From Alloboseaceae bacterium BT-24-1 (lineage in GTDB: Bacteria; Pseudomonadota; Alphaproteobacteria; Rhizobiales; Beijerinckiaceae), in contig JAOYTL010000008.1 in NCBI GenBank assembly GCA_025846845.1, forward strand, positions 310,001-374,000: a DNA stretch of 64,000 nt, written 5' to 3'. Made by a program: the position numbers and the translations under genes. The notes beneath the pieces were generated by a model. It did not search any database. It was not told the DNA's origin and saw only the letters and a list, made by a program, of their open reading frames with translations. Shown here one piece after another: positions 17,905-26,166 of the stretch. Every line of letters starts with the position of its first letter. Position 1 is the stretch's first letter.

Positions 17905-18734
17905 TGACCGATTCTCAGCCTATCTCCATTCCCACGCGCCCGCGCGTGCTGGCGCTCGCGAACCAGAAGGGCGGGGTCGGCAAGACCACGACCGCGATCA
18001 ACCTGGGGACTGCGCTCGCCGCGATCGGCGAGCGCGTGCTGATCATCGATCTTGATCCGCAGGGCAATGCTTCGACCGGTCTCGGTGTCGATCGCAAGAG
18101 CCGGAAAGCGTCGACCTATGACGTGCTCTGCGGCGATATCGGGCTTGGCATGGCGATGCAGGCCACGGCTGTTCCTAATCTGTTCCTGGCGCCATCGACG
18201 CTCGATCTCCTTGGTGTCGAGCTTGAGATCGCGAGTGCCAGAGATCGGGCGACGCGGCTGAAGAAGGCGATCGACGAGCTTGTCGACGACCAGCGCTGCA
18301 GCGACTTGACCTATATCCTGATCGATTGCCCGCCTTCGCTCAGCCTGATCACGATCAATGCCATGACCGCGGCGGATGCCGTGCTGGTGCCGCTGCAATG
18401 TGAGTTCTTCGCGCTGGAGGGTCTCAGCCAGCTGCTCAAGACGGTCGAGCAGGTGCGTGCCGGCCTCAACCCCCGCCTGATCATCCAGGGCGTGGTGCTG
18501 ACCATGTATGACCCGCGCAACAATCTCTCCGGCCAGGTCATGGCCGATGTCCGCGATTTTCTCGGCGACAAGGTCTACGAAACAGTGATTCCGCGCAATG
18601 TGCGGATCTCGGAGGCGCCGTCCTATGGCAAGCCGGCGTTGCTCTACGACCTGCGCTGCGCGGGTTCGCAGGCCTATCTGAAGCTGGCCTCGGAAGTGAT
18701 CAGGCGCGAGCGCAGCTTGCGCGCCGCCGCCTGA
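17904..18734 (+). CDS. parA: Chromosome-partitioning ATPase ParA (Soj)
   Basis: The 276-residue protein has the deviant Walker A motif KGGVGKT at residues 22-28, then LIIDLDPQGNASTGLG and the Walker B-like YILIDCPPSLSLITINAM. It binds DNA non-specifically as an ATP dimer and is released by ParB, moving origin regions apart. The short N-terminus marks it as a chromosomal type rather than a plasmid type with an extra HTH. It overlaps rsmG by one base and precedes parB by about 30 bp; the two form one operon. Confidence 0.97.
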   Translation: MTDSQPISIPTRPRVLALANQKGGVGKTTTAINLGTALAAIGERVLIIDLDPQGNASTGLGVDRKSRKASTYDVLCGDIGLGMAMQATAVPNLFLAPSTLDLLGVELEIASARDRATRLKKAIDELVDDQRCSDLTYILIDCPPSLSLITINAMTAADAVLVPLQCEFFALEGLSQLLKTVEQVRAGLNPRLIIQGVVLTMYDPRNNLSGQVMADVRDFLGDKVYETVIPRNVRISEAPSYGKPALLYDLRCAGSQAYLKLASEVIRRERSLRAAA

Positions 18735-18763
18735 TACGGGTGAAGGGTTCAAGAGGAATGGCA

Positions 18764-19645
18764 ATGGTCGAGGAACAGGGACGTTCGCGTCTTGGCCGTG
18801 GTCTCGCTGCTTTGATCGGCGATGTCGGAGACGAAATCGGTGCGCTCGAGCGGGCACGCGGGCAGCGTAAGGTTCCGGTCGAGTTCCTGCGTCCGAATGC
18901 GCGCAATCCGCGCAAGACTTTCAACGACTCGGAACTGGAGGACCTCGCCGCCTCGGTGCGCGAGCGCGGCATCCTGCAGCCGATCATCGTGCGCTCGATC
19001 CCGGGCATGATCGACGCCTACGAGATCATTGCCGGCGAGCGGCGCTGGCGTGCGGCGCAGCGCGCCGAATTGCACGATGTCCCGGTCATCCTGGTCGAGG
19101 CCAATGATCGCGAGGCGCTCGAGATCGCCATCGTCGAGAACGTCCAGCGCGCGGATCTCAATGCGATGGAAGAGGCGGCCGGTTATGAGCGGCTGATCGC
19201 CGAGTTCGACTATACGCAGAACGATCTCGCCAAGGTGATCGGCAAGAGCCGCTCGCATGTGGCGAACACGCTGCGCCTGAGCAAATTGCCGGAGCCGGTG
19301 AAGCTGCTGGTCAGCGAAGGCTCGGTCTCGGCTGGTCATGCCCGTGCGCTGCTCGCTGTTTCGGACCCGGAACAGGTCGCGAAACGCATTGTCGAACAAG
19401 GCCTTACCGTCCGCGATATCGAGCGGCTCGGCCAGGACGAAGCGCGCAGCGAGAACAAGCCCGTGCGGGCCGCAGCACCGAAGCCGGACAAGGACCCGGA
19501 TACCCGCGCCGTCGAGAAGGCGCTGGAGGAGGCCCTCGGCCTCGGGGTCTCGATCCAGCACCGTGCCAATGGCGGCGGCGAGATGAAGATCAGCTACAAG
19601 ACGCTGGAGCAGCTCGACGCGCTCTGTCGGCGGCTGAAGGCCTGA
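18764..19645 (+). CDS. parB: Chromosome-partitioning protein ParB (parS-binding CTPase)
   Basis: The 293-residue protein has the N-terminal LGRGLAALIGD segment (residues 10-20) that contacts ParA, the CTP-binding GERRWRAAQ box at 91-99, a central HTH that reads parS, and a C-terminal dimerisation domain. I choose ATG 18764 because an AAGAGG ribosome-binding site sits at the right distance; GTG 18740 and ATG 18758 are in-frame alternatives. It loads at parS, spreads as a clamp and forms the partition complex. Its TGA abuts the holA stop (TGATCA), so the two operons meet without a visible terminator. Confidence 0.97.
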   Translation: MVEEQGRSRLGRGLAALIGDVGDEIGALERARGQRKVPVEFLRPNARNPRKTFNDSELEDLAASVRERGILQPIIVRSIPGMIDAYEIIAGERRWRAAQRAELHDVPVILVEANDREALEIAIVENVQRADLNAMEEAAGYERLIAEFDYTQNDLAKVIGKSRSHVANTLRLSKLPEPVKLLVSEGSVSAGHARALLAVSDPEQVAKRIVEQGLTVRDIERLGQDEARSENKPVRAAAPKPDKDPDTRAVEKALEEALGLGVSIQHRANGGGEMKISYKTLEQLDALCRRLKA

Positions 19646-20668
19646 TCAGCGCGCCTTGCCGGACATTCGGCTGAGCGTCCACAGCGCACGGGCGGCGATG
19701 GGCTTCGCCATGTCGCCGTCGCGGCGCACGGCGAGGATTGCCGCTCCCAGGATCGTCACGGCGTCGCGCAATCGGGCCACCGGCCAGGTATTGAGCGCTG
19801 ATTCCACGGTCGCGAGGCGCGGATAGGGCATTCGCATGGCGCCGATCGCTTCGCGCGCTGGCTTGCCACCCTCGATAGCCAGCTTCGCCTTCAGCAAAGC
19901 CAGCGCATGGCGCAGCACCGCGCCAAGCAGCACGCCTTGGTCGAGTCCCTCGCCGGCGAGCTTGGCAAGGGCGAGATCGAGGCTCGGCAGGCGGCCAGCG
20001 AAGACGGCATCGACCACCCCGGCCTGCTCGCGCTGAGCGGTATCGCCGACGACGGCTTCGACATGATCGGCCGTCAAGGTTTGGTCATTGCCGGCATAGA
20101 CGATCAGCTTGTCGATCTCCTGGCGGGAAGTCTGGCGGTCGCCGCCGAGCAGACTGGTCAGAAGGTCTCGGGTGCCTCTGTCTATGCTCTTGCCCGACGC
20201 CCGGACCATCTCGTCGACGATGGTGCTGAGGTCGCGCGCTGCATCGCCATAACAGGGTACGGCAAGCGCGGATTTCGCGCGTTCGCAGGCGGTCCTCAGC
20301 GGGTTGCTCTTTTGCAGGTCGCCAGCTTCGATGACCACGATCGCATCCTGCGATGGCGTCGCCAGCAACGGTTCTATCGCGGCTGCCAGCGGTCGCGAGG
20401 TCGGCGACACGCGGATTGCGCGGCGCCCGCCGAACAGCCCGATCGTGTTGGCTTCATCGACCAGCTTCAGCGGATCGGAGGCGACCGCGTCGCCATCCAT
20501 GCGGATCAGCTGGAAGGCATCCTGCGGATCGTCGACGCTGCTGCGCGCCAGCGCGGCCGCCCGTTCGGAGATCAGCCCGGCATCGGGACCATAGAACAGG
20601 AACAGGCGCCAGGACGGGTCCGGGCGCGCGAGCGCGCGATCCGCCTCATGCGCCTTGATCATCGCCAT
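19646..20668 (-). CDS. holA: DNA polymerase III delta subunit (clamp loader)
   Basis: The 340-residue protein has the HolA layout: an N-terminal AAA+-like domain with no functional Walker A (LFLFYGPDAGLISERAAALA), then the lid and a C-terminal collar domain with EIDKLIVYAG near residue 185. Delta opens the beta sliding clamp during loading at primed sites. It is transcribed leftward after leuS and lptE, with an 11-bp gap to lptE. Its stop codon directly abuts that of parB. Confidence 0.93.
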   Translation of the reverse strand: MAMIKAHEADRALARPDPSWRLFLFYGPDAGLISERAAALARSSVDDPQDAFQLIRMDGDAVASDPLKLVDEANTIGLFGGRRAIRVSPTSRPLAAAIEPLLATPSQDAIVVIEAGDLQKSNPLRTACERAKSALAVPCYGDAARDLSTIVDEMVRASGKSIDRGTRDLLTSLLGGDRQTSRQEIDKLIVYAGNDQTLTADHVEAVVGDTAQREQAGVVDAVFAGRLPSLDLALAKLAGEGLDQGVLLGAVLRHALALLKAKLAIEGGKPAREAIGAMRMPYPRLATVESALNTWPVARLRDAVTILGAAILAVRRDGDMAKPIAARALWTLSRMSGKAR

Positions 20669-20679
20669 CGAAAGCGGCC

Positions 20680-21225
20680 TCAGCCGCTGACGAGCGCAGC
20701 GGCGACGCGAGCCTTGATCAATTGAGCCAGGTTCTTGGCAGCGCGGACCTGAGCGTCGCGTGCGGCGCGGAGCGAGGCGAAACGCTGCTGCGAGCGCTCA
20801 TAGGGCGCGCGGACGACGCTCTGGCCTGAGGCTACCACCTCGTTCGAGCCGGCGCGCACCAATTGCCAGTCGGCAGTGGCGACCAGGACGGCCGAATCGG
20901 CGCGGCCATTGGCGTAGTCGACCGTGATGACTTCGAGCGATTCGCTCGTGGTCGCGGTGAGCTTCAGGATCTTCTGCCGGTCCGGTGCACCGCCGCCATC
21001 GAACTCGAAGACGAGCTCGTTGCGCAGATAATGGCCGACCAGGCCCTTGATCTCAGGCACCTCGATGCCGAGCATCGCGTTACGGACGTTGCCGCCGACC
21101 TTGCTGACCGTGCCTTCGCCATAGAGCGGCTGTAAGCAGCCGCCGGCGAGTGCGGCAAGGGCGAGGGCCGCAGCCAGCGCCAGCGGGCGGCGGCGGGTCA
21201 CGGCTCCGGTCTCAGACGACGACAT
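20680..21225 (-). CDS. lptE: LPS-assembly lipoprotein LptE
   Basis: The 181-residue protein has a type II signal peptide with lipobox LAGGC (lipidated cysteine at residue 30) and the following QPLYGEG, the usual opening of alphaproteobacterial LptE. It plugs the LptD barrel in the outer membrane and helps insert lipopolysaccharide. The start overlaps the end of leuS by 14 bp, and holA follows after 11 bp; leuS-lptE-holA is a well-conserved alphaproteobacterial order that supports the call despite low sequence conservation of the family. Confidence 0.9.
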   Translation of the reverse strand: MSSSETGAVTRRRPLALAAALALAALAGGCLQPLYGEGTVSKVGGNVRNAMLGIEVPEIKGLVGHYLRNELVFEFDGGGAPDRQKILKLTATTSESLEVITVDYANGRADSAVLVATADWQLVRAGSNEVVASGQSVVRAPYERSQQRFASLRAARDAQVRAAKNLAQLIKARVAAALVSG

Positions 21226-23836
21226 TTACGATCCTCCCCGGCACCACGATCACCTTGCGGATCGGCCGGTTCTCGAGAGCCCTGGCGACTGCCTCGGAGG
21301 CGCGCACGATCGCCTCGACGGCCACCGTATCGGCATCGGCGGGCACCGTCACCTCTGCCCGCTTCTTGCCGTTGACCTGTACCGGCAGCACTTTGCTGTC
21401 ATCCTGTAACAAAACCGTTTCCGCCACAGGCCAGGCGGCTTCGCCGGCGAGGCCGGGAAGCCCGAGAACCTGCCAGCATTCCTCGGCCAGATGCGGCATC
21501 ATCGGCGCGACAAGCTGCGTCGCGATCATGGCGGATTCATGCAGCGCGAAAGCGATGTCGGCCGGGATATCGGCCGACTCGGCGGCAGCGTCGAGGGCTT
21601 TGCCGATGGCGTTGGTCAGAGTGTAGATATGCGCGACGCAACGGTTGAAGGCGAGCCGCTCGATATCGGCGCCGACAGCATGAAGGGCGCGATGGCTCGC
21701 CTTACGCAAGGCCAGTGCGGGCTCCGAGAAGTTCGCCGGCCGAGCGGGCTTGCTACCGACGCGTTCGCCGATTTCGGCGACGAGGCGCCAGAGCCGCTGC
21801 ACGAAGCGGGCTGCACCCTGCACGCCTTCGTCGCTCCAGATCACGTCACGATCCGGTGGCGAATCCGAGAGCATGAACCAGCGGGCGGTGTCGGCACCGT
21901 AAGAGGCGATGATGTCGTCGGGATCGACGACATTCTTCTTCGACTTCGACATCTTCTCGATCGAGCCGATCTCGATCGGAGCTCCGGTCTCGACATCGAA
22001 GCCGCGACGCTCATTGCCGGCTGCCTCGATCCGGACATTGCCGGGCTCGACCCAGGAGCCGTCCTCAGCCCGATAAGTCTCGTGGACGACCATGCCTTGG
22101 GTGAACATGCCGTCGAACGGCTCGTCCAGGCCGGCATGGCCGGTCGCCTTCATCGCCCGGGTGAAGAAGCGCGAATATAGCAGGTGCAGGATCGCATGCT
22201 CGACGCCGCCGATATACTGGTCGATCGGCAGGAAGCGGTCGACGGCCTTGCGGTCGGTCGGGCTGTCCGTGCGCCACGGGTCGGTGAAGCGGGCAAAGTA
22301 CCAGGACGAATCGACGAAGGTGTCCATGGTGTCGGTCTCGCGCCGCGCGGGCTTCCCGCATTGCGGACAGGCGACATGCTTCCAGCTCGGATGATGGTCG
22401 AGCGGGTTGCCGGGCCTGTCGAAGGAGACATCGTCGGGAAGCTTGACCGGCAAATCCTGCTCCGGCACCGGTACGACGCCGCAGCTCTCGCAGTGGATGA
22501 TCGGGATCGGGCAGCCCCAATAGCGCTGGCGCGAAATGCCCCAGTCGCGCAGGCGGAAATTGACCTTGCGCTGGGCGACGGGGCGGTTGCCGAGGGTTTC
22601 GGCTTCCAGACGCCTGGCGACGTCTTCTTTCGCCTCCGGAATGTTCATGCCATCGAGGAAGCGCGAATTGATCATCCGGCCGTCGTCGACATAGGCGGTG
22701 TCGGTGATGACGAAGCTCGCCGGGTCCAGGCCTTCAGGGCAGACGACGGGGGTGTTTCCGAGCCCGTATTTGTTGACGAAGTCGAGGTCGCGCTGGTCGT
22801 GCGCCGGGCAGCCGAAGATCGCGCCGGTGCCATATTCCATCACGACGAAGTTCGCGACATAGACCGGCAAAGTCCATGACGAATCAAAGGGATGGACGGC
22901 ACTCAGGCCGGTGTCGAAGCCCTGCTTCTCGGCCTTGTCGATGTTCTCCTGGGCAGTACCAGTCTTCTTGCATTCGGCAATGAAGTCCTGCAGCGCCGGA
23001 TTCGTTTCGGCGGCGGCTTTGGCCAGCGGATGGTCTGGGGCGACCGCGATGAACTTCGCGCCGAACAGCGTGTCCGGGCGCGTCGTGTAAACCTCGACTT
23101 CACCCTGGTTCAGCGGATTCGATTCGAGCCCGAAACGAACCAGCAGCCCTTCTGAGCGACCGATCCAGTTCTTTTGCATCAGCCGGACCTTGTCCGGCCA
23201 GCGGGTGAGGCCCTCGAGCGCGTCGTTCAGCTCCTGGCCGAACGCCGTGATCTTGAAGAACCATTGGGTTAGCTCGCGCAGCTCGACCGGCGCGCCCGAG
23301 CGCCAGCCGCGGCCGTCGATGACCTGCTCGTTGGCGAGTACGGTCTCGTCGACCGGATCCCAGTTGACCTTGGCGGTCTTGCGATCAACCAGCCCGCCTT
23401 TAAGGAAATCGAGAAAGAGCTTCTGCTGGTGCTGGTAATAGCTGGCGTCGCAGGTGGCGAGCTCGCGGCTCCAGTCGAGCGACAGGCCCATCGACTGCAG
23501 TTGGCCGCGCATGGTCGCGATATTGGCATAGGTCCAGTCGCGGGGATGGACCTTGTTTGCTTTGGCGGCATTCTCGGCCGGTAGGCCGAAGGCATCCCAG
23601 CCCATCGGGTGCAGGACGGCAAAGCCTTTGGCGCGCTTGTAGCGCGCGACTACGTCGCCCATCGCATAGTTGCGGACATGGCCCATATGGATGCGCCCCG
23701 ACGGATAGGGGAACATTTCGAGCACGTAATAGCTCGGCCGCGGGTCGTCGTTGCGGGTCTCGAAGAGCTTGCGCTCATCCCAGACCTTGCGCCATTTCGG
23801 CTCGGCTTCCTTCGGATTGTAGCGTTCGACGGCCAT
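21212..23836 (-). CDS. leuS: Leucyl-tRNA synthetase
   Basis: The 874-residue class I synthetase has the HMGH version of the HIGH motif at residues 50-53, a CP1 editing domain in the middle, a zinc-finger-like pair CESCG/CPQCG, DTFVDSSWYFARF, and KMSKSKKN. It charges tRNA-Leu and edits mischarged residues. ATG 23836 gives the family N-terminus MAVERYNPKEAEPKWRKVW; upstream residues are low-complexity. A perfect 17-bp inverted repeat at 23888-23926 lies 52 bp upstream and may be part of its leader or control region. Confidence 0.97.
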   Translation of the reverse strand: MAVERYNPKEAEPKWRKVWDERKLFETRNDDPRPSYYVLEMFPYPSGRIHMGHVRNYAMGDVVARYKRAKGFAVLHPMGWDAFGLPAENAAKANKVHPRDWTYANIATMRGQLQSMGLSLDWSRELATCDASYYQHQQKLFLDFLKGGLVDRKTAKVNWDPVDETVLANEQVIDGRGWRSGAPVELRELTQWFFKITAFGQELNDALEGLTRWPDKVRLMQKNWIGRSEGLLVRFGLESNPLNQGEVEVYTTRPDTLFGAKFIAVAPDHPLAKAAAETNPALQDFIAECKKTGTAQENIDKAEKQGFDTGLSAVHPFDSSWTLPVYVANFVVMEYGTGAIFGCPAHDQRDLDFVNKYGLGNTPVVCPEGLDPASFVITDTAYVDDGRMINSRFLDGMNIPEAKEDVARRLEAETLGNRPVAQRKVNFRLRDWGISRQRYWGCPIPIIHCESCGVVPVPEQDLPVKLPDDVSFDRPGNPLDHHPSWKHVACPQCGKPARRETDTMDTFVDSSWYFARFTDPWRTDSPTDRKAVDRFLPIDQYIGGVEHAILHLLYSRFFTRAMKATGHAGLDEPFDGMFTQGMVVHETYRAEDGSWVEPGNVRIEAAGNERRGFDVETGAPIEIGSIEKMSKSKKNVVDPDDIIASYGADTARWFMLSDSPPDRDVIWSDEGVQGAARFVQRLWRLVAEIGERVGSKPARPANFSEPALALRKASHRALHAVGADIERLAFNRCVAHIYTLTNAIGKALDAAAESADIPADIAFALHESAMIATQLVAPMMPHLAEECWQVLGLPGLAGEAAWPVAETVLLQDDSKVLPVQVNGKKRAEVTVPADADTVAVEAIVRASEAVARALENRPIRKVIVVPGRIVNVVV

Positions 23837-23887
23837 GCTGATCGTGTCGTTCTTGCGTGATCGGAGTTGCGCGGGCGAGAGCCGGAG

Positions 23888-23926
23888 GCTTTGAGATGGG
23901 CGCGCACAACGCGCCCATCTCAAAGC
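23888..23926. repeat. Perfect 17-bp inverted repeat upstream of leuS
   Basis: GCTTTGAGATGGGCGCG (23888-23904) pairs exactly with 23910-23926 around the loop CACAA. No T-run follows on either strand, so it does not look like an intrinsic terminator. It lies in the divergent gap between leuS and the PLP-homeostasis gene and could be an operator or an RNA structure in the leuS leader. Confidence 0.8.
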
Positions 23927-23952
23927 TGAATCCGTCTCTCACTCAAGAGTCA

Positions 23953-24001
23953 AAGCAGGATTCGGGCGAAAAACCGGTTCCCACTTTTTCGCATCCTGCT
24001 T
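23953..24001. repeat. REP-like palindromic intergenic element (copy 1)
   Basis: Outer arms AAGCAGGAT/ATCCTGCTT and inner arms GCGAAAAA/TTTTTCGC surround a core CCGGTTCCCAC. From memory, a core like AAACCGGTTCCCACTTTT is common in intergenic palindromes of Rhizobiales genomes. A degenerate copy is at 26081-26131. Confidence 0.7.
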
Positions 24002-24077
24002 AGGACACGAAGCAGCGCGCCCGGTCAACGTTCAGAACGGCTTGGGCGCCGTGCGTGGCGGACGAAAGGCGATGGCG

Positions 24078-24743
24078 ATGCAGGATGTTGCGGCAAGGCT
24101 GCAGGAGACGCGGGCGGTGATCGCACGTGCCGCGCGCGATTTCGGCCGCAAGCCGGAAAGCGTGACGCTGGTCGCGGTCTCCAAGACCAAGCCGGCGGAG
24201 GCGATCGTGCCGGCGCTGGAGGCCGGACAGGTCGATTTCGGCGAGAACTACGTCCAGGAGGCCAGCGCCAAATGGCCGGCGCTGCGTGAGCGCTTCCCGC
24301 AGGCCAGGCTGCACATGATCGGGCCGCTGCAGTCGAACAAGGCGCGCGATGCCGTCGCGCTCTTCGACGTGATCCACTCGCTCGACCGCGAGAGCCTCGC
24401 CAAGGAGCTGGCGCGCGAGATCGAGCGCGCCGGCAGGGCGCCGCGGCTGATCGTGCAGGTCAATACCGGCGCCGAGCCGCAAAAAGGCGGTGTGCTGCCC
24501 GGCGAGGCCGATGCATTTCTCGAATTGTGCCGGACCCGTTACGGGCTGACGATCGAAGGGCTGATGTGCATTCCTCCGGCCGAGGACCAGCCCTCGCCGC
24601 ATTTCGCCCTGCTGGCCAAGGTCGCCAGGCGCAATGGCTTGGCGGTCCTGTCGATGGGCATGAGCGCCGACTACGAGGCGGCGATCCAGCTTGGCGCCAC
24701 CCATGTCAGGGTCGGCAGCGCAATTTTTGGCGCGCGCGGCTGA
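24078..24743 (+). CDS. YggS/PLPBP-family pyridoxal phosphate homeostasis protein
   Basis: The 221-residue protein has the alanine-racemase-like barrel of the family, the PLP lysine K36 in LVAVSKTKPA, VDFGENYVQEA, HMIGPLQSNKA near residue 80 and the C-terminal LSMGMSADYEAAIQLGATHVRVG written here only in part as MGMSADYEAAI. It binds PLP and buffers its supply; no enzymatic reaction is established. ATG 24078 has a GAAAGG ribosome-binding site 8 bp upstream; ATG 24072 is too close to it. It stands alone, divergent from leuS. Confidence 0.94.
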   Translation: MQDVAARLQETRAVIARAARDFGRKPESVTLVAVSKTKPAEAIVPALEAGQVDFGENYVQEASAKWPALRERFPQARLHMIGPLQSNKARDAVALFDVIHSLDRESLAKELAREIERAGRAPRLIVQVNTGAEPQKGGVLPGEADAFLELCRTRYGLTIEGLMCIPPAEDQPSPHFALLAKVARRNGLAVLSMGMSADYEAAIQLGATHVRVGSAIFGARG

Positions 24744-24800
24744 CGAAGCTGGATATCGGTCGCCTAGATCACGCTTTGATCAGAGTGAGTCGAGAGAATC

Positions 24801-24889
24801 GTCATTGCGAGGAGCGCAGCGACGAAGCAATCCAGGGCCGCGGAACTCTGCGTCCCCCTGGATTGCTTCGCTACGCTCGCAATAACGGC
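24801..24889. repeat. Long palindromic intergenic repeat (REP-like)
   Basis: The left arm reads CATTGCGAGGAGCGCAGCGA and continues to GAAGCAATCCAG; the right arm mirrors it as CTGGATTGCTTCGCTACG then CTCGCAATA. Arms of about 33 bp enclose a spacer of about 20 bp. Elements with CATTGCGAGGAGCG and GCAATCCAG arms are familiar from many proteobacterial genomes (from memory). It fills most of the gap between the PLP-homeostasis gene and the VOC gene and could end both convergent transcripts. Confidence 0.82.
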
Positions 24890-24910
24890 TCAATCTGGTC
24901 AAAGGCAGCG

Positions 24911-25288
24911 CTAGATCGGCTGGCCGACATCGATGCGGTTGCCGTCAGGGTCCTCGAAGACGAAGGCGCGCAGGCCGTAATCCTGGTCGCGCAGACCCTT
25001 GACGATGCGCAGCCCGTGGCTGCGGCAAAGCTCGTGAAAGGCGGCGACATTGTCGACCATCATATGGGCGATGTTGAAGGGCGCGGTCTCGTGACCCTTC
25101 TGCAGGGTCAGATGGATTTCGGCCCTGCCCTTCTTGAGGATCATGAAGCCGACCGGCTGGCCGTTCTCGAAGGTTTTGGTGAAGCCGAGCACGCCGACAT
25201 AGAAGGCGCAGGCGCGCTCCATGTCCTTGACGGGGAACATCGCGGCGACACGGCCGAAGCCGATCTCGGTCGAGGGTGAATCAGTCAC
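24911..25288 (-). CDS. VOC-superfamily protein (glyoxalase/bleomycin-resistance-like)
   Basis: The 125-residue protein has the paired beta-alpha-beta-beta-beta modules of the vicinal oxygen chelate fold: RVAAMFPVKDMERACAFYVG at the start, IHLTLQ near residue 58 and AFVFEDPDGNRIDVGQP at the end. Candidate metal ligands are the histidine of EIHLT and the acidic residues near the C-terminus. VOC proteins include lyases, dioxygenases and drug-binding proteins, so no reaction can be assigned. The start is GTG. It is a single gene between a palindromic repeat and the L,D-transpeptidase gene. Confidence 0.85.
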   Translation of the reverse strand: MTDSPSTEIGFGRVAAMFPVKDMERACAFYVGVLGFTKTFENGQPVGFMILKKGRAEIHLTLQKGHETAPFNIAHMMVDNVAAFHELCRSHGLRIVKGLRDQDYGLRAFVFEDPDGNRIDVGQPI

Positions 25289-25417
25289 GGCACAGTCTCA
25301 TGCTGGAAGCCGACCTCGCTGAACGGGACGGTGCCCGCGCAATCTGGCGCTCCTGAAATCGATCGGTGAGACGGTGCTCGAAGCGAGTATCCTCGGTCCG
25401 CGTCAGCTTGCAAGCAG

Positions 25418-25972
25418 CTAGCGCACTACGATGGCGCAGCGCCGCGCCAGTCGCGGCAGGACCTTGCTGAAGATGTCGCGGGTCACGGCGACGCAGCCGG
25501 CTGTTGGGGTGAAGCCCGGTCGGGCGAGATGCCAGAAGATGGCGCTGCCGCGACCGCGCTGGACAGGCGCATCGTTCCAGCCGAGCTCGACGATGACATC
25601 GTAGAGGTTGTCGGCGCGAGCGAGTCGCTCCTCGGCCTCGCCGGGCGGGCGGTCGATCAGGCGATTATAGCGCCGGTCGTTCTGATCGTCGCACCAGGCG
25701 TCGCGCGAGGTGATGGCGCGGACCGGCAGGAGGCAGGGTGGCCGCGGCAGTCTGTCGGCGCGGTAGAAGACGCGGCGCAGCGGCAGCTTCGCCCGCGGCG
25801 TGCCGCCATCGCCCTCGCGCTTGGCGACGACGACGCCGGAACGGCCGAGCGCGCAGGGAAAGGCAGCCGAGCCGGCAATCAGGAAACCCTGGCGACGATC
25901 GCGCACCGAGCGCACCACCACGATCCGGGTCAGCCGCTTCCCGGCCGCGCCGCCATCATCACGTCTTTTCAC
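25418..25972 (-). CDS. L,D-transpeptidase-family (YkuD-like) protein
   Basis: The 184-residue protein ends with the catalytic signature in the form HLARPGFTPTAGCVAV (H148, C160), typical of a short L,D-transpeptidase group in Alphaproteobacteria. Such enzymes cross-link or trim peptidoglycan peptides using the cysteine. No signal peptide is seen when translation starts at the GTG at 25972, which I chose because conserved sequence (KRLTRIVVV) begins soon after; a longer reading up to 26149 adds low-complexity residues and crosses a repeat. Without a signal peptide its route to the periplasm is unclear. Confidence 0.78.
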   Translation of the reverse strand: MKRRDDGGAAGKRLTRIVVVRSVRDRRQGFLIAGSAAFPCALGRSGVVVAKREGDGGTPRAKLPLRRVFYRADRLPRPPCLLPVRAITSRDAWCDDQNDRRYNRLIDRPPGEAEERLARADNLYDVIVELGWNDAPVQRGRGSAIFWHLARPGFTPTAGCVAVTRDIFSKVLPRLARRCAIVVR

Positions 25973-26080
25973 AGGACATCCATCTTGCGTGATCTGCTGC
26001 CCATTTCCCGTGACCCGGCTCGCTTTCCGTTTGACCGGCCTCGGCTGGGCAGTCAGAATCTGCGCTGAACTCAATATGTT

Positions 26081-26131
26081 GGAGCATGAGCCCTTTGCAA
26101 AGGCGGCTCCCACTTCTCCCGAACATGTTCT
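26081..26131. repeat. Degenerate copy of the REP-like palindrome (copy 2)
   Basis: GAGCATG and CATGTTC form the outer arms around GGCTCCCACTT, which matches the GGTTCCCACTT core of the element at 23953-24001. It lies 36 bp upstream of the cenR-type gene, in its likely promoter region. Confidence 0.55.
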
Positions 26132-26166
26132 AATGTCGCGCCAACGCAAACGGGCTGAATCGCTCC

